A DNA stretch of 64,000 nucleotides from Gemmatimonadota bacterium. Its GTDB lineage: Bacteria; Latescibacterota; UBA2968; UBA8231. Shown one piece after another: positions 8,826-17,954 of the stretch (its first letter is position 1; each line of letters opens with the position of its first letter). The translations under genes were made by a program, and so were the position numbers. The notes under the pieces are model-generated. The model was not told where the DNA came from. It did not search any database and worked only from the letters and a program-made list of their open reading frames with translations. The DNA is taken from contig JABHDC010000030.1 of the NCBI GenBank assembly GCA_018673255.1, forward strand, positions 12,189 through 76,188, written 5' to 3'.

Positions 8826-10085
8826 ATGAAAATCACGAAGGCAGAACGCATTTGCCTGCACATTCCGTTCTACTCAACCAGGGTCATTCGGGCCATGCAG
8901 CGAGCCCAGACGCACGACGAGCGCGTCTACGTGTATCGCCTGGAGACGGATAATGGCCTGGTGGGATGGGGAGACATCCAGGGCCAAAAAGTCGATGTGA
9001 GCCATCTGGAGGGCAAGAATCCGTGGTCCCAGATCAACGATGACGGTATCGGTAATCTGGGTGTGCAGATGGCCCTGCTGGATGTGTGCGGCAAGGATGC
9101 CGGTGTCCCCGTACATCAGCTGATCGGCCGCAAATACCGCGATCGGTGCCCGATCTCGTGGTGGGATATCGACATGTCGGGACCGGACTGGGCTTTGGAG
9201 GCCAGGGAGGCGGTGAAACGAGGCCACACCAGTTTCAAGATGAAGGCCAGACCTTGGCGCGACATTGTCGAGCAGGTGGACACGGTGGCCAAAGTTGTGC
9301 CGGCCGACTTCCGCTTCGATGTAGACTTCAATGGGTTCTTACTGACCTCGTCGCGAGCCGAACAGATCCTGTCGCGACTGGACAGGCGTACCAATGTGGG
9401 CATGTACGAAAGCCCCTTCTATCTGGGAACGGACCTGGAGGGTGCTCGTATTCTGCGTGAACGAACAGTGAAGTTCATCGTAGAGCATTGGAATGAGGCC
9501 TGTCTGCACGCCCACGCGTGTGATGGTTTTGTCGTGGGTGGCATGCTGGGCCAGATGCGCAAGCAGGATGCCCTGGCATCGGCCTTCAACCGGCCTTTCT
9601 GGCTGCAACTGGTGGGAGCGGGCCACACCACTGCGTTTGCGGTTCACCTGGGCGCAGTCCTGTCCCACGCACACCTGCCGTACATCACCTGCAGCGAATT
9701 GTGGAAGAGCGATCTGCTGATGACGCGGTTGCCCGTAGTGGATGGATATATCCAGGTGCCGGACGCTCCGGGACTCGGTGTGGAGATGGATGAGAAGGCG
9801 ATCGCCAGATTCCGCGTCGATGAAGAGGAGCTCACACCTAAGGAGAAGTATCGCGCCCAGCGGCGCATTCTGCGCGTGGTGTGGCCTGCGGATGCTGGCA
9901 GGAATCGGATGTGGGAGTTCACGGCCGAAGAGAACTACCAGAAGGAGTTCTACAACGGCAGCATCCCTGGATTCCAGCAGGGCGTCCACCTCGAAGTGGA
10001 GGAGGATGACGGCACCAAAGCCTTTGAGAAAGAACACGCGAGGATCGAGGCCCGGGAATCGACCCTGGCATCCATCCGCGGTTGA
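8826..10085 (+). CDS. enolase-superfamily enzyme (mandelate racemase/muconate lactonizing type)
   Basis: A 419-residue enolase-superfamily protein with an N-terminal capping domain (about 1-115) and a (beta/alpha)7-beta barrel. Visible active-site elements are the KMK pair in FKMKARPW (the KxK base motif), the first metal ligand in FRFDVDFNG and the second in MYESPF. The third ligand region (KFIVEHWNEA) is less standard. Members abstract a proton alpha to a carboxylate, commonly dehydrating or epimerising acid sugars. A roughly 70-residue C-terminal extension after the barrel (KEKYRAQRRI onward) is longer than usual. It lies between two paralogous glycoside hydrolases, with the next gene starting 28 bases downstream, which points to sugar-acid catabolism from a glycan. 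Confidence 0.85.
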   Translation: MKITKAERICLHIPFYSTRVIRAMQRAQTHDERVYVYRLETDNGLVGWGDIQGQKVDVSHLEGKNPWSQINDDGIGNLGVQMALLDVCGKDAGVPVHQLIGRKYRDRCPISWWDIDMSGPDWALEAREAVKRGHTSFKMKARPWRDIVEQVDTVAKVVPADFRFDVDFNGFLLTSSRAEQILSRLDRRTNVGMYESPFYLGTDLEGARILRERTVKFIVEHWNEACLHAHACDGFVVGGMLGQMRKQDALASAFNRPFWLQLVGAGHTTAFAVHLGAVLSHAHLPYITCSELWKSDLLMTRLPVVDGYIQVPDAPGLGVEMDEKAIARFRVDEEELTPKEKYRAQRRILRVVWPADAGRNRMWEFTAEENYQKEFYNGSIPGFQQGVHLEVEEDDGTKAFEKEHARIEARESTLASIRG

Positions 10086-10113
10086 GCCGGACGACAAGAA
10101 CAACGAGGAGAGT

Positions 10114-12351
10114 ATGTCACCACCCAGGACAGAGACTGAGATCCGCGACTTCAATGGGCGCCCCACCGTGTTCGTCAACGGCCAGCCGCATTCGTTGCCA
10201 GGCTTCAACGCCAGCAGCAGGCCCGGCATCTACGAGACGGCCAGCCAATTCTTCTATGCCCACAAGATGGGGGTGTACGTCATCCAGCCGCGGTTGCAAC
10301 GCTTCTGGCAGGCGGGGACGGTGCTTGAGGAGCCGTTGCCCAATGAGCTGACCAACGGCTGGGATGTGGAGGAGCAGGCCAGGGCGGTATTGGATGGCGA
10401 CCCCGATGCGTATCTCATGGTGCGTTTTACGCCGCATCCGCCAGTGAGTTGGAAGGAGGCCTTCCCGCAGGAACTGTTCATCACTGAGGACGGCACCACA
10501 GTCGGAAGCTCGGCGTCGATGGCATCGACTCTGTTCTGGGACACGATGGCCCGGGCATCGGCGGCGATCATCGCATGGATTGAGAAGCAACCGTGGGCCG
10601 ATCGCGTCATCGGCTACACGAACTTCCAGGTCACGGAGGGGACCCACATCCCCGTGGATCGGGGTTATCTGTTCGACCACAATCCGCAGATGGTGGCCCA
10701 GTGGCGTCGGTTCCTGCAGGCCAGATACGCTTCGCAGGACGACCTGCGTGCGGCTCATGACGATCCGACTGTCACCTTCGAGAGCGTGGATGTGCCACGT
10801 GATCGGTTGCGGGGAGCGATGCCTGAGGTGACGGACATTCTGTACTGGCAATCGGCGGTGGGGAACCAGCCCCTGCGTGACTATCTGGAATTACAGCGTG
10901 ATCTGTGGCATCGGAATTTCCGCCAGGTCTCGGCGGCGATGGACGAGGTCCTGGAACGCAAAGTGATCATCCTCCACGACGCGCTCAAGCTGACGCAGCA
11001 AGGCTGGAATCTGGGTGCCTTCTTCGATCTGGACACGTCATGGTCACCCGCCTATCCGGAGGTGATGGCCGGCTCCGGTCACATGAACGTGACCGAGTTG
11101 TTCAACATACCCGGTTGTGATGGCCTGATGACACCCCTGGACTATCAAGCGCGCGGCATTGGTGGCGTCTGCCAGACCGAGGGTATCGCCGATTCACTCG
11201 TCCTGCGTGGGGGGTACTACTATGGCGAGATGGACCAACGCACCTCGCCAGTGGGAGACGGTGAGTTCGGCACGCCGCGGACATACGACGAGTTCGCTGC
11301 TGTGTCCTGGCGCAACTTCGCCGACGCCTGGTCACGCGGCTACAACTCCTACTGGTTCGATATCGGTGGGGGATATTACGACACGCCTGAATTTCACCAG
11401 ATCATCGGCCGCCAGGTTGAGGTGATCAAACAATCCATCGACTGGCAACACGAGACGATGCCGGGCATCGCCATGATCCTGGACGATTCATCGGTGCTGG
11501 AGACCAATGGTGCAGGCAACTACATGAACGATGCGGTCATGTGGGAGCAGAAGCTGGGGCTGGCACGGTGCGGTGTACCGTACCGGGTGTATCTGCTGGA
11601 GGATCTGGCGTTGGACCAGTTCCCCGACCACCGGGTCTTCTACTTCCCGAATCTGTTCAAGGTTGACGAGCGCCGCCTGGAAATACTGCGCGAACGCGTC
11701 TTCCGCGACGGGCATGTTGTGGTATGGGGACCCGGTTCGGGTATTTCGAATGGCACAGATCTGTCGGTGGACTCGGTGCAGGATCTCACCGGATTCGAGA
11801 TGAGAATGGTCGAGGCCAACTCGCCGAGACGGGTGGCGATCACCAACTACGACCATCCTGCAGTTGCTGGTCTGCCACCAGGGATCGTGTATGGTGGCAG
11901 CATGTCCTACGGACCGCTCTTGTTCCCCCAGGACGGCGATGAACTGGGGCTGGCGTGGACCAAATGGGCGTGCAACGAGATGGGCTTGGCCATCAAGTCC
12001 CTCGGGCGTGGTGCCGGCCATCCTGCAGGCGCCGACGATCGTCGAGGTCCTGGTGATTGGGCATCGGTCTTCTCGGTGGCAGCGCAACTGCCGGCCGATC
12101 TGTGGCGGTCGCTGGCCCGGTATGCTGGGGCCCATGTGTACTGCGAGGAAAACGAGGTGATCATGGCCGACTCCAGTGTCGTGGCTCTGCATTCGGTAAA
12201 ATCTGGCTCCAAGCACCTGTCTCTGCCTGGCCAGTATCACGTCAGAGATCTGGTGCGGGATCGAGACGTTGTGCCTGATTGCGACGGGATCGACTTCGAA
12301 TTGCATGGCCCCGAAACGGCCGTGTTTCAGCTGCAGGCCGTAGAGAAGTAG
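10114..12351 (+). CDS. glycoside hydrolase, GH42-like with beta-galactosidase trimerisation domain
   Basis: A 745-residue protein with a TIM barrel (about 25-430) followed by a GATase-like trimerisation domain (about 450-650) and a small C-terminal beta domain. The frame is open further upstream, but the start at 10114 has GAGGAG three bases ahead and follows the stop of the enolase-superfamily gene. By alignment with the truncated paralogue, the conserved acids are Glu175 (QVTEGTH) as candidate acid/base and Glu372 (YYYGEMDQ) as candidate nucleophile. No signal peptide is evident, so it acts on imported oligosaccharides. The overall resemblance to GH42 is by fold order rather than strong motif identity, so the family number is tentative. 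Confidence 0.75.
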   Translation: MSPPRTETEIRDFNGRPTVFVNGQPHSLPGFNASSRPGIYETASQFFYAHKMGVYVIQPRLQRFWQAGTVLEEPLPNELTNGWDVEEQARAVLDGDPDAYLMVRFTPHPPVSWKEAFPQELFITEDGTTVGSSASMASTLFWDTMARASAAIIAWIEKQPWADRVIGYTNFQVTEGTHIPVDRGYLFDHNPQMVAQWRRFLQARYASQDDLRAAHDDPTVTFESVDVPRDRLRGAMPEVTDILYWQSAVGNQPLRDYLELQRDLWHRNFRQVSAAMDEVLERKVIILHDALKLTQQGWNLGAFFDLDTSWSPAYPEVMAGSGHMNVTELFNIPGCDGLMTPLDYQARGIGGVCQTEGIADSLVLRGGYYYGEMDQRTSPVGDGEFGTPRTYDEFAAVSWRNFADAWSRGYNSYWFDIGGGYYDTPEFHQIIGRQVEVIKQSIDWQHETMPGIAMILDDSSVLETNGAGNYMNDAVMWEQKLGLARCGVPYRVYLLEDLALDQFPDHRVFYFPNLFKVDERRLEILRERVFRDGHVVVWGPGSGISNGTDLSVDSVQDLTGFEMRMVEANSPRRVAITNYDHPAVAGLPPGIVYGGSMSYGPLLFPQDGDELGLAWTKWACNEMGLAIKSLGRGAGHPAGADDRRGPGDWASVFSVAAQLPADLWRSLARYAGAHVYCEENEVIMADSSVVALHSVKSGSKHLSLPGQYHVRDLVRDRDVVPDCDGIDFELHGPETAVFQLQAVEK

Positions 12352-12433
12352 TGATCGTGACCTGGGCGTGATCCCGCGCACGGGTCTGAGGGGGAGCTTG
12401 CCAGAGAGACACACAACAGCCGATACTGGGTCC

Positions 12434-14473
12434 ATGCTGCTATTTCACGCCATGGCCCTGCGCTTCGGATGCCGTCTCCTGCCGGTCTGCCTGCTGTGGT
12501 GCTGTGCCATTCCCACACCGTTGGCAGCCGAATCCTTTGGTCTGACACATCTCAGTCTTGAAGAACTGATGGATGTGGAGATCGAACTCGTCTCGCGTAA
12601 GGCGGAGCCCCTCTTTGGAGCGCCGGCGGCGACCTTCGTCCTGACCGGGGACGAACTGCGTCGTTCGGGCGCAACGACGATACCCGAAGCGTTGCGCCTG
12701 GTGCCGGGCCTGGTCGTGGCGCGAATCGATGCCAACAAATGGGCGATCTCTGCCCGTGGTCTTACCGGTCGTTTTGCCAACAAATTGCTGGTACAGATCG
12801 ACGGCCGATCCGTTTACACGCCGCTGTTCTCGGGTGTCTTCTGGGAAGTGCAGGACGTCTTCCTTGAGGACGTCGAGCGGATCGAAGTGATTCGCGGACC
12901 GGGGGCCACCTTGTGGGGGTCCAATGCGGTCAATGGCATCATCAACATCGTCACTCGTCACAGTGAGCAGACACAGGGCGTCTTCGCACAGGCCGGGACC
13001 GGCACGGTGGAACCAGGGCACCTGCAGGTTCGATATGGGGCACGGCTTGGCGAGCACGCGCAGTATCGTCTCTATGCACGGATCGCCTCACATGACGCCT
13101 TCGATGATCCGGCGGGAGACGTGGCCAATGACGATTGGAAAGCGTTGCGCACGGGTGGTCGGTTTGACTATTCACCGACACCAGTCGATGCACTGACCCT
13201 GACAGGTGATATCTACTCCACCGATATCGGCCAGACCTATCTCTTTGCAGATCTGACACCGCCCTACACACGCCAGGTCGAGGACAAGACGGCCGCCGAT
13301 GGTGGTCACGCCATGGCTCGCTGGGAGCACTCGACCACGGATGGTGCCGATCTGAGTCTGCAACTCTACTTCGATCACACGCACTGGTCCGATGCCCTCT
13401 TTATCGAACGGCGCAGCACATACGATCTGGATTTCCAGCACAGACTCAGTGCTGGGCGGGCCGATTTCGTCTGGGGTATTGGCGGGCGCTATACAACGGA
13501 CACGAATGACAGTACGTCCGTCACCGTCTTCGATCCCAGGTCTCGCGGCGATGCCCTGTACAGCGCCTTCGTGCAGTACGACAGGTCGTTGCGCCACAGG
13601 ATGCGCGTCGTGCTCGGCGCCAAGTTGGAACACAATGACTACAGCGGCTACGAGTGGCAGCCCAATGCGCGCCTGATCTGGACGCCTTCGCATCAGCAGG
13701 CCGTATGGACAGCGGTTTCGCGGGCCGTGCGGACTCCATCGCGAGCGGAATCAGATGTGCGGCTGATTCAGCAGGCCCTGCCACCGGGTGACGCAACGCC
13801 CGTGGCCCTCCTGGCATTTCTTGGCAGTCCCGACCTGGATTCCGAGCCGATGCTCGCCTACGAGGCGGGCTACCGATTCCGGTATGAGGAGACACTGTCC
13901 CTCGATCTGGCTCTCTTCTTCAACGACTACGATGGACTGCGGGGCGGCAAAGCCCTGTTCCCCGTCCCTGGAACGGCACCCGGTCCCGTGCATCTGATCG
14001 TGCCATTCGTTGCCGTCAACAATCTGAATGCGACGACAAGGGGCCTGGAACTGGCCATCGACTGGCGTGATATCTCGGAGAACTGGCGGACACGTGCCAT
14101 CTACTCCTGGCTGAGCACGGATGTCACCCTGGGGGTGGACCTCGTGGCCGAAGCTCAGACCGTGGAAGAGGAGACCCCAACCCACCAGGTTGCCTTGTGG
14201 CACTCGCGCAATCTGGGGCACGGTCTGCAACTGGATGTTATGGGACGCTACGTCAGCGAGGTCGCCGTGGCGCAGACGGTACGCCACGAAATCGACGCCT
14301 ACGCTGAAGCCGACCTGCGACTGGCCTGGCAGCCCTCGCCCACACTGGAGCTGGCCCTCGTCGGCCGCAATCTGTTCGGCGGCCATCCTGCCGAATACAA
14401 GCCATTCTTCGTGGAAACGCAGCTCAGTCAGATTCCACGCAGCGGCAAGCTGACGCTCTCCTATCGCCCCTGA
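12434..14473 (+). CDS. TonB-dependent receptor
   Basis: A 679-residue outer-membrane receptor. The signal peptide ends near PTPLAAES. The plug starts with the LSLEELMDVEIELVSRK pattern, then RSGATTIPEALRLVPGL and IEVIRGPGATLWGSNAVNG, all diagnostic. The remainder is beta-barrel with alternating polar and hydrophobic strands and ends LTLSYRP, without the common terminal Phe. The open frame begins at 12368, but Met at 12434 puts the hydrophobic leader at the N-terminus; Met at 12449 is also possible. It follows the glycoside-hydrolase gene by about 80 bases and probably imports the glycan breakdown products that the cluster degrades, powered by TonB/ExbBD encoded elsewhere. Confidence 0.9.
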   Translation: MLLFHAMALRFGCRLLPVCLLWCCAIPTPLAAESFGLTHLSLEELMDVEIELVSRKAEPLFGAPAATFVLTGDELRRSGATTIPEALRLVPGLVVARIDANKWAISARGLTGRFANKLLVQIDGRSVYTPLFSGVFWEVQDVFLEDVERIEVIRGPGATLWGSNAVNGIINIVTRHSEQTQGVFAQAGTGTVEPGHLQVRYGARLGEHAQYRLYARIASHDAFDDPAGDVANDDWKALRTGGRFDYSPTPVDALTLTGDIYSTDIGQTYLFADLTPPYTRQVEDKTAADGGHAMARWEHSTTDGADLSLQLYFDHTHWSDALFIERRSTYDLDFQHRLSAGRADFVWGIGGRYTTDTNDSTSVTVFDPRSRGDALYSAFVQYDRSLRHRMRVVLGAKLEHNDYSGYEWQPNARLIWTPSHQQAVWTAVSRAVRTPSRAESDVRLIQQALPPGDATPVALLAFLGSPDLDSEPMLAYEAGYRFRYEETLSLDLALFFNDYDGLRGGKALFPVPGTAPGPVHLIVPFVAVNNLNATTRGLELAIDWRDISENWRTRAIYSWLSTDVTLGVDLVAEAQTVEEETPTHQVALWHSRNLGHGLQLDVMGRYVSEVAVAQTVRHEIDAYAEADLRLAWQPSPTLELALVGRNLFGGHPAEYKPFFVETQLSQIPRSGKLTLSYRP

Positions 14474-14562
14474 GAGTTTTCGGCGGAACCGCCGGCTGCA
14501 TTCCTTCGTCTCAGATTCTACGTTGTTCCCGCCCACCACTCGTGACACGGAGGTTATGAGTC

Positions 14563-15201
14563 ATGAAGCGGCTCATCCTGTTCTGTCTCGCAGCCAGTCT
14601 GTCGGCATGGACGCCTGCAAAGGCACAGACACTTGAACTGCGAGCCTCGCACCATTCCCCTGGTCTTCTTTCAATCGATGTAGGCGACACGGTGACGATC
14701 GAGGTCTGGACACGTCTCGACTGTCTGGAAGTCTCCGGCATCGACATGCATCTGAGCCTGCCCGAGGGTGCATTCGAGCTCATCGACCAGGAAGCGTTGT
14801 CCGCCGGAGTGCAGCCCTTCAGCTCTGGTGAGTTGTTTGGAGGCGCCGTGCAGGTTCATAATGGGATCAGTGACCTGCCCTCAGAAGTTGCCGACAACCG
14901 ACTGCACTTTCGATTTGCCGCCCTCACCGGGCTCGGGTCGTCGCGCAGTCTGAAGGGAGATGGCAAGGTGGCCTCCTTTGCCATGGTCTCGCGCACTCGC
15001 ATCGATCAGGAGCAGTTGCGTATCGAGGACACGCCGATCCTGGAGACACGACTGGTCCTGCCTGATGGCAGGACGGAGCGACGCTTTGTCGCGGTTGAAG
15101 GGCTGGCGTTGACGGCCGAACTGCCATCCACAGCGGCAGGGACGGCCACGGTCTCCCGGGAGGTTTCCTGGGCCGAGGTGAAGACCCCGGCTACGGACTG
15201 A
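14563..15201 (+). CDS. secreted cohesin-like beta-sandwich protein
   Basis: A 212-residue exported protein. Residues 1-22 form a signal peptide ending AKA-QT. The rest resembles a cohesin-type domain: an early GDTVTIEV strand, a VSGIDMHLSLPEG strand, and a later GKVASFAMVSR strand. Cohesin-like domains bind dockerins or act as generic adhesion modules. It lies 90 bases after the TonB receptor on the same strand. No cellulosome genes are near, but the protein starting at 63749 has dockerin/EF-hand-like repeats, so a pairing is conceivable. Cohesin assignment is by pattern only. Confidence 0.6.
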   Translation: MKRLILFCLAASLSAWTPAKAQTLELRASHHSPGLLSIDVGDTVTIEVWTRLDCLEVSGIDMHLSLPEGAFELIDQEALSAGVQPFSSGELFGGAVQVHNGISDLPSEVADNRLHFRFAALTGLGSSRSLKGDGKVASFAMVSRTRIDQEQLRIEDTPILETRLVLPDGRTERRFVAVEGLALTAELPSTAAGTATVSREVSWAEVKTPATD

Positions 15202-15225
15202 TCCGAAAGACCGCTACGCCCTCAG

Positions 15226-15314
15226 AGTGCCCTGTTAACGAGTAATCCTTGCATTCGGCCGCCGATCCATCTGGCTCACCGAATTGCGCAGGGAGGACTC
15301 CTCAACAGGGCACT
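15226..15314. repeat. 11-bp perfect inverted repeat flanking a 67-bp spacer
   Basis: AGTGCCCTGTT at 15226-15236 is exactly repeated in reverse complement at 15304-15314. The right arm overlaps the stop codon of the convergent antiporter gene. It occupies most of the convergent gap and may be a long-loop terminator or a small mobile-element remnant; no flanking target duplication is visible. Confidence 0.5.
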
Positions 15315-17187
15315 AGTCACCACGGGTCGTCGGTGGAGACGGCTCCCAGGCGTGGTCGACGCGGGCGTTGAAGTCCCGATCGTCCTGCTGAATCAGTTCG
15401 TTCAGTTCGGTCAGGTGCGCTCGTACCTGCGAGGCATAGACTTCAGCGTCCTCGTCGAGGGATCGGAATCGTTCCCTCACGACGCGGTCCTCGTGTTGCT
15501 TGAAGATCCGCGCTGCACGAAGGGCCTGATAGCCGCGGAAGCCGAGGTGACGCAGCGCATCGACCCCCATGGACAGGGCTGAGTCGAAGGTTTCGCGATA
15601 GACGTCTTCCACACCCTCATGCATCAGATCGTAGCTGTGTTCGACACTGTGACTGCGAGCCAGGATCCGCAGATGGGGAAAATGGTGACGGACCTTGCTG
15701 GCCAGTTCTGTCGTGCGTTCCGGATCGTCGGTGGCCAGGATCAGCAAGCGGGCACTTTGGGCACCGGCTGCATGGAGCAGATCGAGGCGCTGCGCATCAC
15801 CGTAGAAAACCTTCAGGCCAAATCGCCGCAGGGCCGAGATCTGGTCGGGATCCAGATCCAGGACGGTGGTGGGTACGCCATTGGCTCGCAGCAGGCGACC
15901 GACGACGTTGCCGAAACGGCCGAAGCCGGCGATGATGACCGGCGTGGGGCCATCATCGATCGGATCCGGATCCCGATCCTGTTGCTCCTCAGTGGCGAAG
16001 CGGGGTTGCAGCAGCTTCTCGTTGATGATCATCAGCAAGGGTGTCAACGCCATAGAGAGGGCGACGACGGCCACGAGTGGATCCACGACATGGGCGGGCA
16101 GAACGTCGTGTCCGATGGCGAAGGAAAAGAGCACGAAGGCAAATTCGCCGCCCTGGGCGAGGGCGAAGGTGAACAGTAAGCCCTGTGAAGCGGGAAGACG
16201 GAAGAGTCGGCCGATGCAGGCCAGGACGACGAGCTTCACGCAGACCAGGATTGCCACGAGAATCGCGATCAGGCTGAAATCCTGCTGGATGAGGGGGATG
16301 TCGATGGCGGCGCCGACGGAGATGAAGAACAGGCCGAGAAGCAATCCCTTGAAGGGCTCCACGTCGCTCTCCAGTTCGTGGCGGTATTCGCTCTCTGCCA
16401 GCACAACGCCAGCCAGGAAAGTGCCCAGCGCCGGTGAGAGACCGACGGCTCCCATGGCCAGAGCGATGCCGATGACGAGGAAAAGGGCGAAGGCGGTGAA
16501 AATCTCCCGCTGTCCCGTCGAGGCGATCAACCGAAAAATGGGCCGTGTCAGCAGGCGGCCACCGATGATGATGGCGGCGATGAGGGCTACGGTGATCAGG
16601 CCCTGCTGCCAACCGGGCAGGTGGGCGACAGGGCTGGCGTGCGCATCTGTAGCTGTGGAAATGGATGGTGCCACTGCCAGCAGAGGCATCACAGCCAGCA
16701 TGGGGATCACGGCGATATCCTGAAACAGCAGCACGGCAAAACTGCTCTGGCCGCCCTGTGTCGGCATCAACCCTTTCTCATTCAGCGTCTGCAGGACAAT
16801 GGCCGTAGAGGACAGGGCCAGGATGAGTCCAACGGCCAGCGCTTGCTGCCAGGGCAATCCCAGACCCAGACCGATGGCGGCCACGACGAGGGTTGTGAGA
16901 CCCACCTGAAGCCCGCCCATGCCGAGGATCGGTGCCCGCAATCTCCAGAGCAGGGCGGGCCGCAACTCCAGCCCGATGAGGAAGAGCATCATGACGACGC
17001 CAAACTCGGCAAAGTGCATGACAGCCTCGACGTCATTGATCAGCCCCAGGGCGAAGGGCCCGATGATGACGCCCGCTCCCAGATAGCCGAGGACCGAGCC
17101 GAGCCCCAGGCGCTTGGCGATGGGGACGGACAACACGGCTGCAGCCAGATAGATGAAAGCCTGAAACAGGAAGCTGTCACCGTGCAT
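15313..17187 (-). CDS. monovalent cation:proton antiporter-2, KefB/KefC type with RCK domain
   Basis: A 624-residue CPA2 antiporter. The N-terminal part (about 1-385) has 12 or so membrane segments with LGYLGAGVIIGP and the glycine-rich transport core; a TrkA-N/RCK nucleotide-binding domain follows (about 405-525) with the Rossmann motif IIAGFGRFGNVVGRLL. The tail resembles KefC beyond the RCK domain (FRETFESAL-like segment, read here as YRETFDSALSMGVDAL). It exports K+ in exchange for protons during electrophile or pH stress. The start at 17187 has GAGG upstream; an ATG at 17196 is the alternative. It overlaps the KefF-like gene upstream by 11 or 20 bases, as expected for a functional pair. 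Confidence 0.9.
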   Translation of the reverse strand: MHGDSFLFQAFIYLAAAVLSVPIAKRLGLGSVLGYLGAGVIIGPFALGLINDVEAVMHFAEFGVVMMLFLIGLELRPALLWRLRAPILGMGGLQVGLTTLVVAAIGLGLGLPWQQALAVGLILALSSTAIVLQTLNEKGLMPTQGGQSSFAVLLFQDIAVIPMLAVMPLLAVAPSISTATDAHASPVAHLPGWQQGLITVALIAAIIIGGRLLTRPIFRLIASTGQREIFTAFALFLVIGIALAMGAVGLSPALGTFLAGVVLAESEYRHELESDVEPFKGLLLGLFFISVGAAIDIPLIQQDFSLIAILVAILVCVKLVVLACIGRLFRLPASQGLLFTFALAQGGEFAFVLFSFAIGHDVLPAHVVDPLVAVVALSMALTPLLMIINEKLLQPRFATEEQQDRDPDPIDDGPTPVIIAGFGRFGNVVGRLLRANGVPTTVLDLDPDQISALRRFGLKVFYGDAQRLDLLHAAGAQSARLLILATDDPERTTELASKVRHHFPHLRILARSHSVEHSYDLMHEGVEDVYRETFDSALSMGVDALRHLGFRGYQALRAARIFKQHEDRVVRERFRSLDEDAEVYASQVRAHLTELNELIQQDDRDFNARVDHAWEPSPPTTRGD

Positions 17188-17800
17188 GGTTGTCATCCTC
17201 TGCCGTGCGTGTGAGTGTGTCGTTCAGGTACGTGCCCCGTGCGGCATGAGACAGATCCAGGGTCCCGTCCCGAAGGCCCTCGAGGCAGGTGCGGTAGTCT
17301 GCGGCGGCCTGACGAAAAGGTGTCTCATCCTTCTCCAGCGCGTCATGAACGACGAAGGGAGGCAGATACGTCATGCCGCAGAAGCTGGCCGTCTGTTCGA
17401 AGGGGGTCAGCAACTGGCAGAGGTGGTAACGATTGATCCCATCAGGATGATAGGCCTCGCTGCTGCCACCCGTCGTAATCACGGACAGCAGTTGCTTGCC
17501 TTGCAGCGCGTTGCCCGTATCCCCGTAGGCAAAGCCGTATTCGAGGACCAGATCCTGCCACTCCTTCAGCAACGCAGGGGCGCTGTACCAGTAGAAGGGG
17601 TGATGGAAGATGAGGATGTCGTGTTCGCGCAGGGCCTTCTGTTCAGCGGCGACATCGATATTGAAATCAGGATAGACCTCGTAGAGATCCTGGATTGTCA
17701 CACCCGGAAGATCCCTCACTGCGTCGACGAGATGTCGATTCACACAGGATCGGTGGAAGGCGGGATGAGCGAACAGCAGATAGAGTCGTCTGGTAGTCAT
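17177..17800 (-). CDS. KefF-type NAD(P)H quinone oxidoreductase
   Basis: A 207-residue flavodoxin-fold protein of the NAD(P)H dehydrogenase (quinone)/KefF/YheR family. Recognisable parts are the N-terminal LYLLFAHPAFHRSCVNRHL strand-loop, the DILIFHHPFYWYSAPALLKEWQD segment, and the GGSSEAY loop. In Escherichia coli KefF binds the KefC antiporter and is needed for full activity. Its 3' end overlaps the antiporter start here, so the two products should be made together and assemble. The frame opens earlier, at 17863, but homology begins at MTTRRLYLLF, so 17800 is preferred. Confidence 0.88.
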   Translation of the reverse strand: MTTRRLYLLFAHPAFHRSCVNRHLVDAVRDLPGVTIQDLYEVYPDFNIDVAAEQKALREHDILIFHHPFYWYSAPALLKEWQDLVLEYGFAYGDTGNALQGKQLLSVITTGGSSEAYHPDGINRYHLCQLLTPFEQTASFCGMTYLPPFVVHDALEKDETPFRQAAADYRTCLEGLRDGTLDLSHAARGTYLNDTLTRTAEDDNHAR

Positions 17801-17954
17801 GGCCGATCTCGGCGAGCATGAGAGGGGAACAGGTAGTAGTCGATGAAGATAGAAAGCGGGCAAGAGGCTGCCCTGGTCTCTGCACCAAAACAGGTAGCGA
17901 CCAGGACAGGCGCCGGTAGGGACGGGCGGTCAGTGACGGCTGTCTGCCGCAGCG

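Noticed and set aside
14481..14494. CGGCGG-AA-CCGCCG palindrome after the first TonB receptor
   Set aside because: Too small a loop and no U-tract, and the next gene is on the same strand; not reported as a terminator.
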